From Amoebidium appalachense (Eukaryota; Ichthyosporea), in NCBI GenBank assembly GCA_963693365.1, contig CAVNZM010000011.1:7936001-8000000 (forward strand): a DNA stretch of 64,000 nt, read 5' to 3'. Both the position numbers and the translations under genes were made by a program. Shown piece after piece: positions 34,449 through 44,736 of this stretch. The notes beneath the pieces are model-generated. The model did no database searches, had not been told where the DNA came from, and worked only from the letters and a program-made list of their open reading frames with translations. Position 1 is the stretch's first letter; every line of letters begins with the position of its first letter.

Positions 34449-34788
34449 GTGTGTGTGTGCGTGTACACGTGTGCGTATGTCGTGTATGTCGTAATCACCT
34501 TTGGATGTACCTGCACACTGTCATATGTACAAACTCAATCGCTATGCACCATGCCGTTGTGCCCACACCACCAAAACCGTATGATAATCTGAGCCACGAC
34601 CAGACCATCGCTTATCTCGCACCCACACACCTGTACACACCCTGGCCCCACCCTGCGCCGTAGAAGAACAGAAAGGCACCCAGCACTGCGCCCAGCACCC
34701 TCTGAGGCAGCCACAGTGCGGCCACACACACAGCCACTGCGCCAAGCAGCACGCCCACCACAGCGGACTCGGTGTCCCTGGTGGCCAT
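24222..34788 (-). CDS. sorting nexin, PXA-RGS-PX-Nexin_C type (SNX13/14/25, yeast Mdm1 relatives)
   Basis: Proteins of this family are anchored in the ER and tether it to endosomes, vacuole or lipid droplets, binding phosphoinositides by the PX domain. Exons (high to low): 34788-34631, 34012-33862, 33030-32947, 32504-32451, 32392-32321, 31973-31890, 31487-31354, 30597-30486, 30309-30224, 30132-30051, 29613-29422, 29354-29008, 28653-28492, 28244-28177, 27985-27673, 27251-27135, 26993-26883, 26247-26160, 25924-25798, 25366-25238, 24851-24730, 24664-24552, 24332-24222; about 1005 aa. Seen: two hydrophobic N-terminal segments; PXA (about 95-283, LILRDYV.., [20 protein letters not shown]); RGS (about 465-595); PX (about 630-740, [14 protein letters not shown]); Nexin_C (about 825-975, [24 protein letters not shown]). 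Phase fits at all junctions except within exon 12, where the frame changes in a Gly/Glu-rich G-run (29175-29240). Confidence 0.9.
25035..25251 (-). repeat. 34-bp tandem array containing the exon 20 donor
   Basis: Seven copies at exact 34-bp steps (CTGAGATAGTAC boxes at 25034, 25068, 25102, 25136, 25170, 25204, 25238). On the sense strand each unit carries TACTATCTCAG followed in most copies by GTGTG or GTGGG, that is the last bases of exon 20 and its 5' splice site. Only the first copy is needed for the gene. Confidence 0.9.
26043..26155. repeat. (CA)n microsatellite
   Basis: About 40 CA units in a sorting-nexin intron. Confidence 0.95.
26500..26872. repeat. (GAGT)n / (GAGC)n / (GT)n compound array
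   Basis: About 65 tetranucleotide units, with a block of 14 GAGC units at 26609-26660, then a long GT run that ends 10 bp before the sorting-nexin exon 17 donor. Confidence 0.95.
27420..27650. repeat. 10-bp minisatellite TGCTGTGTGC / TGCTGTATGC
   Basis: Roughly 23 units. It stays open in several frames, giving long artificial reading frames. Confidence 0.95.
28228..28480 (-). repeat. repeats with a second copy of the exon 14 acceptor
   Basis: CATACAGCTCCCTCTGC at 28231-28247 spans the exon 14 start and its acceptor; it recurs at 28338-28354. Between and beyond, CCAACCAATCAG recurs about every 25-40 bp. Confidence 0.75.
28720..28980. repeat. minisatellite GTGCACAGGCACACACGCAGACAG
   Basis: About 11 imperfect 18-24 bp units in the intron between exons 12 and 13. 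Confidence 0.9.
29650..30045. repeat. minisatellite CCAATCACAGCCAATCAACACA
   Basis: About 20 variants of an 18-bp core (AGCCAATCAACACACCCA) end 6 bp short of the exon 10 donor. Confidence 0.9.
30381..30490 (-). repeat. 49-bp tandem repeat containing the exon 8 donor
   Basis: TGCCCACCA boxes at 30381, 30430 and 30479. On the sense strand each reads (C/T)TG|GTGGGCATACCCAATAA, a full copy of the exon 8 5' splice site; only the 30479 copy adjoins the exon. Confidence 0.85.
30603..30760. repeat. (GT)n / (GC)n / (GTGC)n array at the exon 8 acceptor
   Basis: On the sense strand the CA run ends in CACACAG|GAAC, so the microsatellite is contiguous with the 3' splice site. Confidence 0.9.
31131..31360 (-). 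repeat. 20-bp tandem array containing the exon 7 donor
   Basis: Seven units of exactly 20 bp start at 31221, 31241, 31261, 31281, 31301, 31321 and 31341 (TTTTAGCCCTACCTGA core), with more degenerate ones to 31131. On the sense strand each carries CAG|GTAGGGCTAAAAC, the exon 7 donor. Confidence 0.92.
32640..32940. repeat. TTTC / G-rich / (GT)n compound tract
   Basis: A pyrimidine patch, a G-run region and then about 50 GT units fill the intron and end next to the donor of exon 3. Confidence 0.9.
33555..33778. repeat. poly-A, poly-C and (TAA)n tracts
   Basis: Runs of about 25 A, about 32 C and about 13 TAA units in the intron between exons 2 and 3. Confidence 0.95.
34170..34446. repeat. (GT)n microsatellite with GC interruptions
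   Basis: About 130 dinucleotide units in the first intron of the sorting nexin gene. Confidence 0.95.
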
Positions 34789-36279
34789 AGTGGGTGGGCT
34801 GCTGCACTCAGGGTAACTTCATACGGTTGTGATGGGCTGGCACGGCTATGCTGGGTGTGTGGTGGCTGGACAGGTGCCCATGGCTGGCAAGTGTGTGTGT
34901 GTGCGTGCCTGTGGCTTGTACGCCACTAAGTGGGCTCTGGCTGTGCCTGCCACAGAGCCCCCGTGCAGGCTGCTGGTTGGGTGGGTGGCCGTGTGTGTGG
35001 TTCGCCCTGTGCGATAGCTCGGCCCGAAATGTAGAAGGCTGCAGCTTTGGCGTATGCTACCGAGTGCCCGAGCCCCGCAGGGTGTTGCCTCTGAAGTAGG
35101 ATAGCTATGAACAGTATATGCATGCACATACATATGAAGCCTAGAGTATATGTCTGATTAACTGTGCTGCCACGATATGGCATAGTTCAAGCTACACGTA
35201 CAACCTTTTGTAGTAGTCACCTCTTGCAGGCTTTCAACTGGCAGCGGGCGGGCGTAAGGTCCATCGGATTACGTAACGTTACGGCTCATGAGCCACAGCG
35301 GATTCACTGGCCGCTGAGTGTTGATCTCTCACACATTCGAGCCTTCCCCGCCTTTGTGGTAGGGCCATGAAATAAAGAACCCTGTGCTTTGGTTCGCAGC
35401 CAGCCTGTTGCAGTTGCACGGGTCGGGTGAGGGGGAAGGGGGGGGAGAGTGGGGGGGGGGGGGGGGCGGGAGGAGGGAGGTTTAGGACCACACATAAACG
35501 CATACTTGTTTTCCTCTCCTTCTCTCTGTCTGAGGCGCGCACGCGTGCACACACACGCATGCACACACTCACATGCACACGCACGTGCACGCACGCACAC
35601 GCGCACGCACATGCACACACGCACACACACATGTACACACATCTCGGAGACACTCTCTCTAGCTCTCTCTCTCCCCTCTGTCTATCTATCTCACGAACTC
35701 CCCCCCTCCCCCCTCCCTCTCTCTGTCTTTCTCTCCTCCCCCCCTCTCGTTTTCTCTCGTGTCTTCTTCTCACCAATATCTTTCATTTTCCTCTTACCTC
35801 CCCCCCCCCCCCCCTCTCTCTCTGTGTGTGTCACAAACCTCTCTCTCTTCCTTTTCTCTTTTTCTCAATGTCCCCCGCGCCCACACAACAACCTCACCCA
35901 ATGATGTTAGGGAAGGGGGCTAGGCTCAGTGCGGTTGGCTCAAAATCGTGTGGCCACATTGCTGCTGGGGTCTTAATCAGACCATTTATTGGTCGGGTAC
36001 TTATTCTACTTACTGCTACACATTCATGCATTACGTGCCAAATCAGGCTAACCATTACATGCTGTGATTGGTCTACCATACAGAAACTATTAGTTGGCCT
36101 TCTTGCTTGGGGCTGGGCTGGCAAAGACGGGGGAGAAGTAAAGGCCTGCAAGGAGCACCCCATGGCACACATGTAGCAGTAGCGAGCTGTGTGTGTGTGT
36201 GTGCGTGTGTGTGTGCGTGTGCGTGTGCGTGTGCGTGTACATGTGCGTGTGCGTGTGCGTGAGCGTGAGCGTGAGCGTG

Positions 36280-36397
<118 letters not shown>

Positions 36398-36454
36398 CAC
36401 ACGCGCACGGGATGAAAATTTGTGTTTGTGTGTATGTGTGTGTGTGTGTGTGGT

Positions 36455-36492
<38 letters not shown>

Positions 36493-36741
36493 GTGTGTTA
36501 AATTGATGAGACACTGGATGGGACATGCTGGATGTGGGACGGCAACAGCAGGGAGGCTACAGCAGTCGATACAGCACACCGCAGCATGCTGTGTGTGTGG
36601 CGAAATAAACTGGGTGTATGTATCCCTGTGTGTTCATGCATGCCTGTGTGGCCTGTGTTGGTCTTGTACCTGTGTGTGTGTTTGCATGTTTGTGCTTACG
36701 TGTGCGTGTGCGTGTGTGTCTGTGCGTGGGCACACGCACAC

Positions 36742-36744
<3 letters not shown>

Positions 36745-36788
<44 letters not shown>

Positions 36789-36848
36789 ATGTGAGTGCGT
36801 GTGCGTGTGCGTGTGCGTGTGCGTGTGCGTGTGCGTGTGCGTGTGTGT

Positions 36849-36892
<44 letters not shown>

Positions 36893-36907
36893 GCGTGTGC
36901 GTGTGTG
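36745..36907. repeat. (GT)n / (GTGTGC)n array 3' of ALG3
   Basis: About 80 dinucleotide units begin 22 bp past the ALG3 stop. Confidence 0.95.
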
Positions 36908-36928
36908 CCGAGTATCTCAGGGCCGTGC

Positions 36929-38553
36929 CTACCTCCATGGGGTGGATGGGTATGTGTTCCAGCACAGCTCGATGCCCAAAGGAAGAAGCACTCTGTGCAG
37001 GTCACAGGGGGGTGCAGCATGAGCCAAGCACAGGCACACAGTGTGGCACACACACCACCGAGGACGACAAGTACAGAACTTCCCATGGCCACACACACAA
37101 ACACGTGTGCACATGTGTGCTGTAGCCACTTCACATCAAACACAAACATGCATCCATATCCATCAACACCACACAAAAAATGCACTCACGCACACATATT
37201 TCCACACAACCACACATGCACAACCACATTGGCTTATCTACATGCCCACATTTACACCCAACCAAGCATGCCTGGGGGGAGAAGGGGGGGGGGGGGGGGG
37301 GGGGGGGACAGGCAGGGCACGGGGGGGAAGGGGGAGGGGAAAGGGGGAAGGGGGACGGGGGGGAGGGGGAGGGGGTAGGAGCGGAGAGGGGGGAGGCGGG
37401 AGAGGGGAGAGGGAGGGAGGAGGGAGGAGGGGATGGAGCCGAGGAATTTGCAGCTACCTGAGCCATGTGGGCAGGTGGGTCAGCCAGGCCAGTAGGGGGA
37501 TACTGTGGTAGTACCACACATAGAACTGCAAAGAACAATGTGAGCAATGTGGTAGTACCACACATAGAACTGCAAAGAACAATGTGAGCAATGTGGTAGT
37601 ACCACACATAGAACTACAAAGAACAACATGAGCAATGTGGTCGTCACATAGAACTGCAAAGAACAATGTGGCAATGTGGTAGTCACATGTGCATGCCCCC
37701 ACATGCCCCCACATGCCCACACCCAGGCAGGCCATAGTCTACCACTACCCCCCACCTGGTAGTGCAGGGACCTGCTGCAGGCCATGCCGATGACGTTGCA
37801 TGAAAACAGCACCGCCGCAACGTCTGCACACACCCATTAGCCAGGTGCATGTGCCCCCACGAATACATATCCATTTGCCCCACATTGCACGTGCACAATA
37901 TCCACCCCTGCATCCCGCTAGCACCCCTCTAGCCTAGGCTGGTCGGTCACACGAGACTACACACGGTGTGTCGTGTGTGCCCATGCCCAATGGATCACAA
38001 GCAGATGCGCTAGCATGCGGCACGTGGCAACCACGTGTTTGTTTGTAAAAGTTTCTCGCCACCCCCGCGTCTATATTTCTACTCGCGTCGTACCCCCTCT
38101 ACTAGCCCATGCACCTCCCTCTTGCTCTCTGCACACGTGTTTGTCTGCACGTGCCGTGGTTTCATGTGTGCACCCACTACCCCGTGCATGTGCACCTACA
38201 TGTGGGGTCCAGGGGCCCTCTCTGCCTGTCTGTCTGCAGCAGCGATGCAAGTCCACCAACGGGCCTGGAAAAGGGAAGTGTCAGCATGTGCCAGGGATGG
38301 CTAGATGGTGGCTTCCCGGGTGTGCGTGTGTATGGGGGGGGGTGCAATTTGTTTGTAATGTGACAGTGAGCATGCGGGTTTGAGCCCATAGCCAACAGTG
38401 AAAGGACACACTTCCCTTAACGGCACACTTCTTGGTGTGGCAGCAGGGTGAGGGGAATGTGCAGCCATATTTGGGCATGTATGTGTGGGTGGGTGAGGGT
38501 GCATGTGTATGAACGTGTGTGTGTCCATGCCTGTGCGTACCTGTAACGCACAA

Positions 38554-38626
<73 letters not shown>

Positions 38627-40771
38627 GGTGTGCGCATGTATGGATGGGTGGGTAGGTGGGGGTGCACATTGTGCGTGTGTGCGTGTGGGTGCCCGTACGT
38701 GCCTGTGTGGCCGCACATGTGTGCATGTGTGTGCCTGTGTGCATTTGTGTGTGTGTGTGTGTGCGAGCACCCGCATGTGTGTGCATGTGTGTGTGTGTGT
38801 GTGTGTGCGTGTGCAAATGCCCCCACCTAGCCCATCTGCCTGCAAACATCAGCAGCAGGCCCACATGCAAGGCCAGCAGCAGCACGTGGAACCGTCGGTC
38901 CACAAACACATCCTCGGGCACCAGCCGCCAGTTGACTGCAAACACTGAGTCAGTGCCCCGGCAACAACAACCACACACAGTAGACGAAAGGGGGAAGTGG
39001 AGCAAAGGGGGGGGGGGGGGGGGGGGGGAGGGTATTGGCAATGGGCCACTCTCCACAGCATACCACAGACACCAGCCTTGATCGTGCCTACCTCCCATGC
39101 CACATCCCACACACTGGCCTCCCCATGTCTAATTCTCTCTTGGGGGTCTGGCCATCAATTTGACCAGTCATCCACCTGAGTGTCTCTCTATGTACGCCTG
39201 TCTGACTATCCATCGAACTATTGCTCTTTCTCTCTCTCCATCTCCCAAACTGTCCGCCTATGCCCATCCTGCCCTACCCACCTCCTTCCCTGCACACTCA
39301 ACGTTCAGCGGCCAACGTCAGCATCGATCAATCAGGGCCTCCCCCCTCCCCCCTCCCCCCTTCTCCTCCTTCCCCCCCCTCCCCCCCCCCCCCCCCCCCC
39401 CCCCCTGTCCGCCCACACCCCCTCCCCCCACCTCACCCTTTTCCGCACTTTCCCCCCTCTTCCCTGCAGCACTCTGCATCTGCCAACTCACAACTGCACC
39501 CAACTGCCAGTGGCGGACCAAAAAGCTCTAACCTCATCGGCCTTCAACAAATCACCGGTGACGCATACCTCCCCAGCCCTCCCCCCCCCCCCCCCCCCCC
39601 CCCCTCCTCCCCTCCCCTCCCCACTCAGCCCCTCCCACCCACCCATCCATCCACCCACCAACCCACAACTACCACCACACTCACCCCCACACTCAGAGTC
39701 CTGCCCCTCACCCACGCACCCACGCACCCCCCCCCCCCCCCCCCCTACCTGTCCACTGGTAGAGGAATACCCTGCCAAAGTCGAATGCCCTGCTGATGTA
39801 CCCCCATGCATTGGCCTGCAGGAAGGGCAGTGCTAGCACCACCTGGGGGGGGGGGGGGGGTCAGCCCTGTATAATGTGGCTCACCCACAGTGCTGTGCAT
39901 GGCAACACCCCCCTGCTTGCCCAGCACACACCCACGAGCATCCTCTGCAGCCCATCCATGCAGGCCCCTTGCCTCCCTCGTGCCCCCTCTCAACCTGCCT
40001 TCCCCTGCTCTCCACATCTATGTATGCTTTTCCCCAATCATCACCCTCATCACCCCATACCTCCCCCCAACACCCATCCACCTCCCTCCCCCCACCCTCC
40101 CTCCCTCCACCACCGGCCACCACCCCGTTCCCCATCCCATGCCCCCCCCCCACGGCAAACCCCACCCCATTCTGCCCAACACCCACACACAGTACATACC
40201 TGTGGCACGGCACACACGACCAGATGGCCTATTGTCTTTTTTGGGCCCAACCTGGCCAGTAGCAGCAGCAGCAGACCAGGAGCAAAGTAGAGCACATTCA
40301 TCTTGACACTGACAGCCAGACTATAGGCCACACAGCCCAGCAGCCATTGGTCATGGAGGAGCAGCCCCACAGACCCATAGAGCATGGTCATGGCCACTGG
40401 GTCGTTGAACAGTCGCAACACAAACAGGCTGTGCACACGGTACGACGTGAAGCAGAGGATGCACAGGAAGAGGGGGGGTGCCTGCCAACAGATGTGTGAG
40501 CTTACACACCTCCAACCTCCGTGCCCCCCTTCCCCCCCTCCCCCTTCGTCCCCTCCTCCCCCCCCCCCCCCCCCCCCCCCCCCTGATCCCCACCATCTCC
40601 GAGAGTCCACCACCACATGCCCTTCATACACACTGTTGCCTCTCCTGGCCTTTCTGCCTTGCTCCCCCGTCATCTCATGCCCCCAGCACCCAAACATCTT
40701 CTCCATCCCCCCCCCCCTCCAACCACCACCACCACGACCACCACCACCCATCACCCACCCCCACCACCCTC

Positions 40772-40857
<86 letters not shown>

Positions 40858-41759
40858 CACACATGCACACATGCACACATGCACACACTATAACCGAAGC
40901 AAACGAAGAAACAAAATTCACCACACCAAAACAGCACCATGTGCCCCATCGCAATACCTTTCGTGTTTTTTTGTAGAGGGCCACCACCAGCCCCACCATG
41001 CTCACGTACAGGGCTGCAAACAAATACTGCGCAAGCCGGATGTTTCGACCCTGGTCCGTGACGCGGTACAGGGCCCCAAACACGTAGACAAACCCTGCAG
41101 GGTACCTGTGCATGCGTCAGAACACACGTGTGACGGCAGAGGGGGGCCAGAACAAGCAAAGTAGGTGTGTGTGCATGTGAGTCTTAGAAAGACCGGGTCA
41201 GGGGGAGGGAGGTTGATGGAGGAGGATGAGAGGAGGAGGGGGAGACGGGGGGGGGGGGGGGGGGGGGTGGCCATCAAGGGTGGAAGGTTGGAGAGTGGAG
41301 GGTGAGCACTATCTCTTATCACCCAACTTCACATTCCTCATGTTCGAAAAGACACACAAGAAGAGAGTGGGTATTGGGCTGGCGTGTCTGTAGGGAGGTG
41401 GGGAAGGGGGGAAGGGAGGGGGAGGGGAAGCCGGGGGGGGGCGGGAGGGAGGAGGAAAGGGGAGGGAGGTGGTGGTGGGGGGGGGGGGGGGGGGGAGGGG
41501 GGATGCAAAGATTAACATGGGAATGACGGGCTGAAGAGGGCAGAGGTGTGCACCAGAAGTGTTGGTGTGGGTGTTTCTGTGAACACACTAACATGTATGT
41601 GTGTGTGTGTGTGTGTGCACGATGTGCGCATGCTTTTCTTTGTGTCTGTGTGTATGTGTGGGTGTGTGGGTGTGGGTGTGCGCAAATGTCCGTGCCTGAG
41701 TGCAAAGTATGGGTGTGCATGCATGAGAGGTGGTGTGTGTGTGTGTGAATGTGTACATA

Positions 41760-41810
<51 letters not shown>

Positions 41811-42306
41811 ACTCACACCAGGGGGCCCGTGTCACCACTGAGCCGTGTGTAGTCGTACTGGCCGTTGATAGCCCCCCCCACCTCGTCCATGTATGCCTGC
41901 CAGTCTATCTCCGTGTCTGCAAACACCCAGTTGAGCACACAGCCACCATGTCGAACACCCCCCCGCCCCTCTCCCCCCCCCCCACACACCCCAAAAAAAG
42001 GCTTTCCCCACTACCATCCTCGCCTCCACCACATCCTCCCTCTTTTCGTGCCTTATATCCTTCCCATGGCTTCGCCTCCCTGCGTGATGGCCCATTTCCC
42101 TCCTGGCTTCTCTTAGACAACCTAGCCCCTTGTCCCTAGCTCTTCTCCAGGGGGGGGGGGGGGGGGAAGGAGTAATAGTTGGGTTGCAGCTGCCACTGGT
42201 TATGGTGCTCTACACTAGGCAATAGACAGCCATTCCCAACCTCCTCCTCCCCGTGTGAGTGTGTGGGTGTGCACGTGCACAGGTGTCTTATGTGCACTAG
42301 TGCGTG

Positions 42307-42372
<66 letters not shown>

Positions 42373-43212
42373 CGCGCGCGTGCCGGTGTGCCAGTGTGTC
42401 TTGCTGTCTTGTGTGCGCTTGTGTGGGTGTGTGTGTTTTGTCTGCGCGTGCTTATTGTGTGTGTGTGTACGTGTGTGTTCCCTCACCCCTCCAGCCCGTC
42501 TCCCACCTCAAACACACACACACGCACACACGTACAAGGTCTCCATTGTATGATGGCCAGGTTGAGGGGCACCTCCAGCAGCACACAGCACACACCCACC
42601 AGCAGCGTGTTCTGCCCACCCCCCAGTAAGCACCAGACCAGCGCCTTAGCTCAACTCAAACAGCCACACAGCCACGCAACCACGCTGGCATGATCCCAGT
42701 TGCCCTCAACAACCCTGGCCTCCTATCCAAATTACACACATACACACATCCGCGCGGGTGTGCACGCACGCACACCCTCTCCCTCTCCGCCCATCCCTAA
42801 CTCCCTCCCCCTCCCTCCCTCCCTCCCTCCCTCTCCCCTCCCTATTTTCACTCACTTCCCCCCTCTTTCTCTTTCTCTCCCTCCCCCCTCTCTATCTCTC
42901 CCCCTTCCCCATCCCCCCCCCCCTCTCACTCCCTCTCTCTAAGACACAGACACACACAGAGAGACACACGCACACACACAGGCACACAGGCACACCCGCA
43001 CACCCGCACACCCGCACACAGACACACGCACACGCCCGCGCGCGTGCACACGCACATACTCCATGCACTTATCTACACATACGCACACACAACATGCGAG
43101 GGCGCGCACGCACCTGTGGGTCTGTGGCCAGAGACCAGGCAAGCGTCGCAGCCTCTGCCCAGACACTGTCGGCCTCCTGGGCCCCTGGAGGGGCCTTGGC
43201 TGCTGGTGCCAT
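36929..43212 (-). CDS. ALG3: Dol-P-Man:Man5GlcNAc2-PP-Dol alpha-1,3-mannosyltransferase
   Basis: A GT58 enzyme (EC 2.4.1.258) of the ER membrane that adds the first dolichol-phosphate-mannose-derived mannose on the lumenal side during N-glycan precursor assembly. Exons (high to low): 43212-43114, 42611-42536, 41916-41817, 41105-40958, 40481-40200, 39842-39749, 38935-38827, 38264-38200, 37823-37756, 37525-37458, 36992-36929. All junctions keep phase; 1173 nt, 390 aa. Family landmarks: [12 protein letters not shown] and GDTGPLVYPAGFVY (lumenal loop, DTGPLVYP conserved), [59 protein letters not shown] and [11 protein letters not shown]. Hydrophobic segments throughout fit a multi-pass protein. 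The TAG at 36931-36929 follows PSTPWR; the family usually runs 30 or so residues further. GGAG|GTAGGC at that point could also be a donor to an unseen exon. Confidence 0.95.
37501..37690 (-). repeat. 44-bp tandem repeat containing the ALG3 exon 10 acceptor
   Basis: GTGGTAGTACCACACATAGA starts at about 37505, 37549 and 37593, with worn copies near 37637 and 37675. On the sense strand each unit reads TTGTTCTTTGCAG|TTCTATGTGTGGTA, a pyrimidine tract, 3' splice site and the first bases of exon 10. The copy at 37505-37525 belongs to the real exon. Confidence 0.92.
38555..38625. repeat. (GT)n microsatellite
   Basis: About 33 units in an ALG3 intron. Confidence 0.95.
40775..40855. repeat. (CA)n microsatellite
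   Basis: About 38 units in an ALG3 intron, followed by ATGCACAC repeats. Confidence 0.95.
42307..42380. repeat. (GT)n(GC)n tract
   Basis: About 28 GT then 8 GC units in the intron between ALG3 exons 2 and 3. Confidence 0.95.
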
Positions 43213-43985
43213 ATTGCTGCCTACACGCAGGCGCACAGCACCACACGGGTGACGTTTGGAGCAGCTATTTGGCGCCCTAAAGTATGCACTAGACTGGCGG
43301 TATGCCTAGCACAAGTAAAGGCACGGCGTTTGGTTGCGGAGCACGCAGAGTGCACGCATGTGATGGAGGGGGAGAGAGACGCCGAATGCACCCAAGTCAC
43401 GGCGTTTGTGTTTCATGCGTCTCAATGGAAGTGTGTGTGCACATTCGTTTTCGTGAACGAGTATGTGCTTCATATGATTCACTAAACGCGTGTGCTTTTC
43501 ACGCGGAACTCTGATGATGGCATGCTTGCAACCCAGCCTGCCAAAAGTCTCAAAACTTTTTTCGAACGGCTCACGGACGGCTCACTGTATTTAGGCGCCA
43601 ACCCAGCAACCAATCAGACAGCAGCAGCTCGATGATTGGCTAGTGGGCGTAGGTCCACGTGAAGACCTATGCGATGATTGGCTAAACAGGCTCCACGTTG
43701 ATCCCGAAATGTTTCCTGGAAAAGAAAACTAAAGTCGTAAATAACCGAAAAACTGGAACTTTCCCCCGTCCTGAATGAATATTAGACCCCTCATGTTTTA
43801 ATATGCAAGTATATGCACGGTATATTTGGTGGTGCCGGCACATCCAATGAGTGGCAGCCACCCGCCAACATGGTCTAAAGGAGCCTCCACATAGGCAGCT
43901 ACATGCACAGGCAGGTCCCCTTTAGATACAACAGGCACAGAAAGACACACGTACACACACACGCACACATACACGCACAGTCAGA
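43213..43985. promoter_or_regulatory. shared head-to-head promoter region of ALG3 and HisG
   Basis: 773 bp separate the two start codons and no microsatellite fills them, unlike all neighbouring non-coding DNA. Three CCAAT boxes sit mid-way: CCAATCAGA at 43611, and inverted GATTGGC at 43636 and 43676. CCAAT boxes are frequent in divergent promoters; joint control is an inference. Confidence 0.55.
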
Positions 43986-44122
43986 ATGGGTTTCCCTAAG
44001 CAGGCAGAGCTCGACGGGCGTCTCCTTTTTGCGTGCCCCAAGAAGGGCCGCATCTTCGACCAAAGTGTGCGGTTGCTCAAGAAGATAGGCATTACGGTGC
44101 GTGCCCGCCTGTCTGCTGGTGT

Positions 44123-44173
<51 letters not shown>

Positions 44174-44678
44174 GGGGGGAGGGGGGGGGGGGGGGGGGGG
44201 GGAGAAGGGGTGGAGGGGGGGGAGTTGGAGGGAGGGGAGGGGGCGAGAGGGGGGAGGGTGGGGGGGGGGGGGAGGGGGGGAGGGGGGAGAGGGGAGAAAG
44301 TTTGTTGACTGGCTGGGGCGCAGTATCACCGAGGCCACCGCAGCGACATTGCTTTAGCCACCGACAAGAATATAGCCATAGTCTTCCTGCCGGCCTCGGA
44401 TATCGCCCTATACGTAGCACAGGGCAGGTGCGTGCACAGAAGGGGGGCAGGGGGAAACAGGCAGTGACGAGGGCTGACGGAGGAATGCTCCGTTGGTGGA
44501 GCACGTATTGTATGCTTTGGTATTGGTGTGCTTGGGCGGCTGTACCTGCGTGCGTGTGCTTGTGTGTCTTATTGTGCTTGGCGTGCTCCTGCTGGTATAT
44601 CTATGTGTGTTTGTACGTACAGTTTGTGCAGAGTTCACAGTGGCTATTGATGTGCTTGGGCATGTAGATGCTTATGTG

Positions 44679-44736
<58 letters not shown>

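Noticed and set aside
35160-35420. Possible small RNA or short gene upstream of the sorting nexin
   Set aside because: No cloverleaf, box motif or coding frame could be supported.
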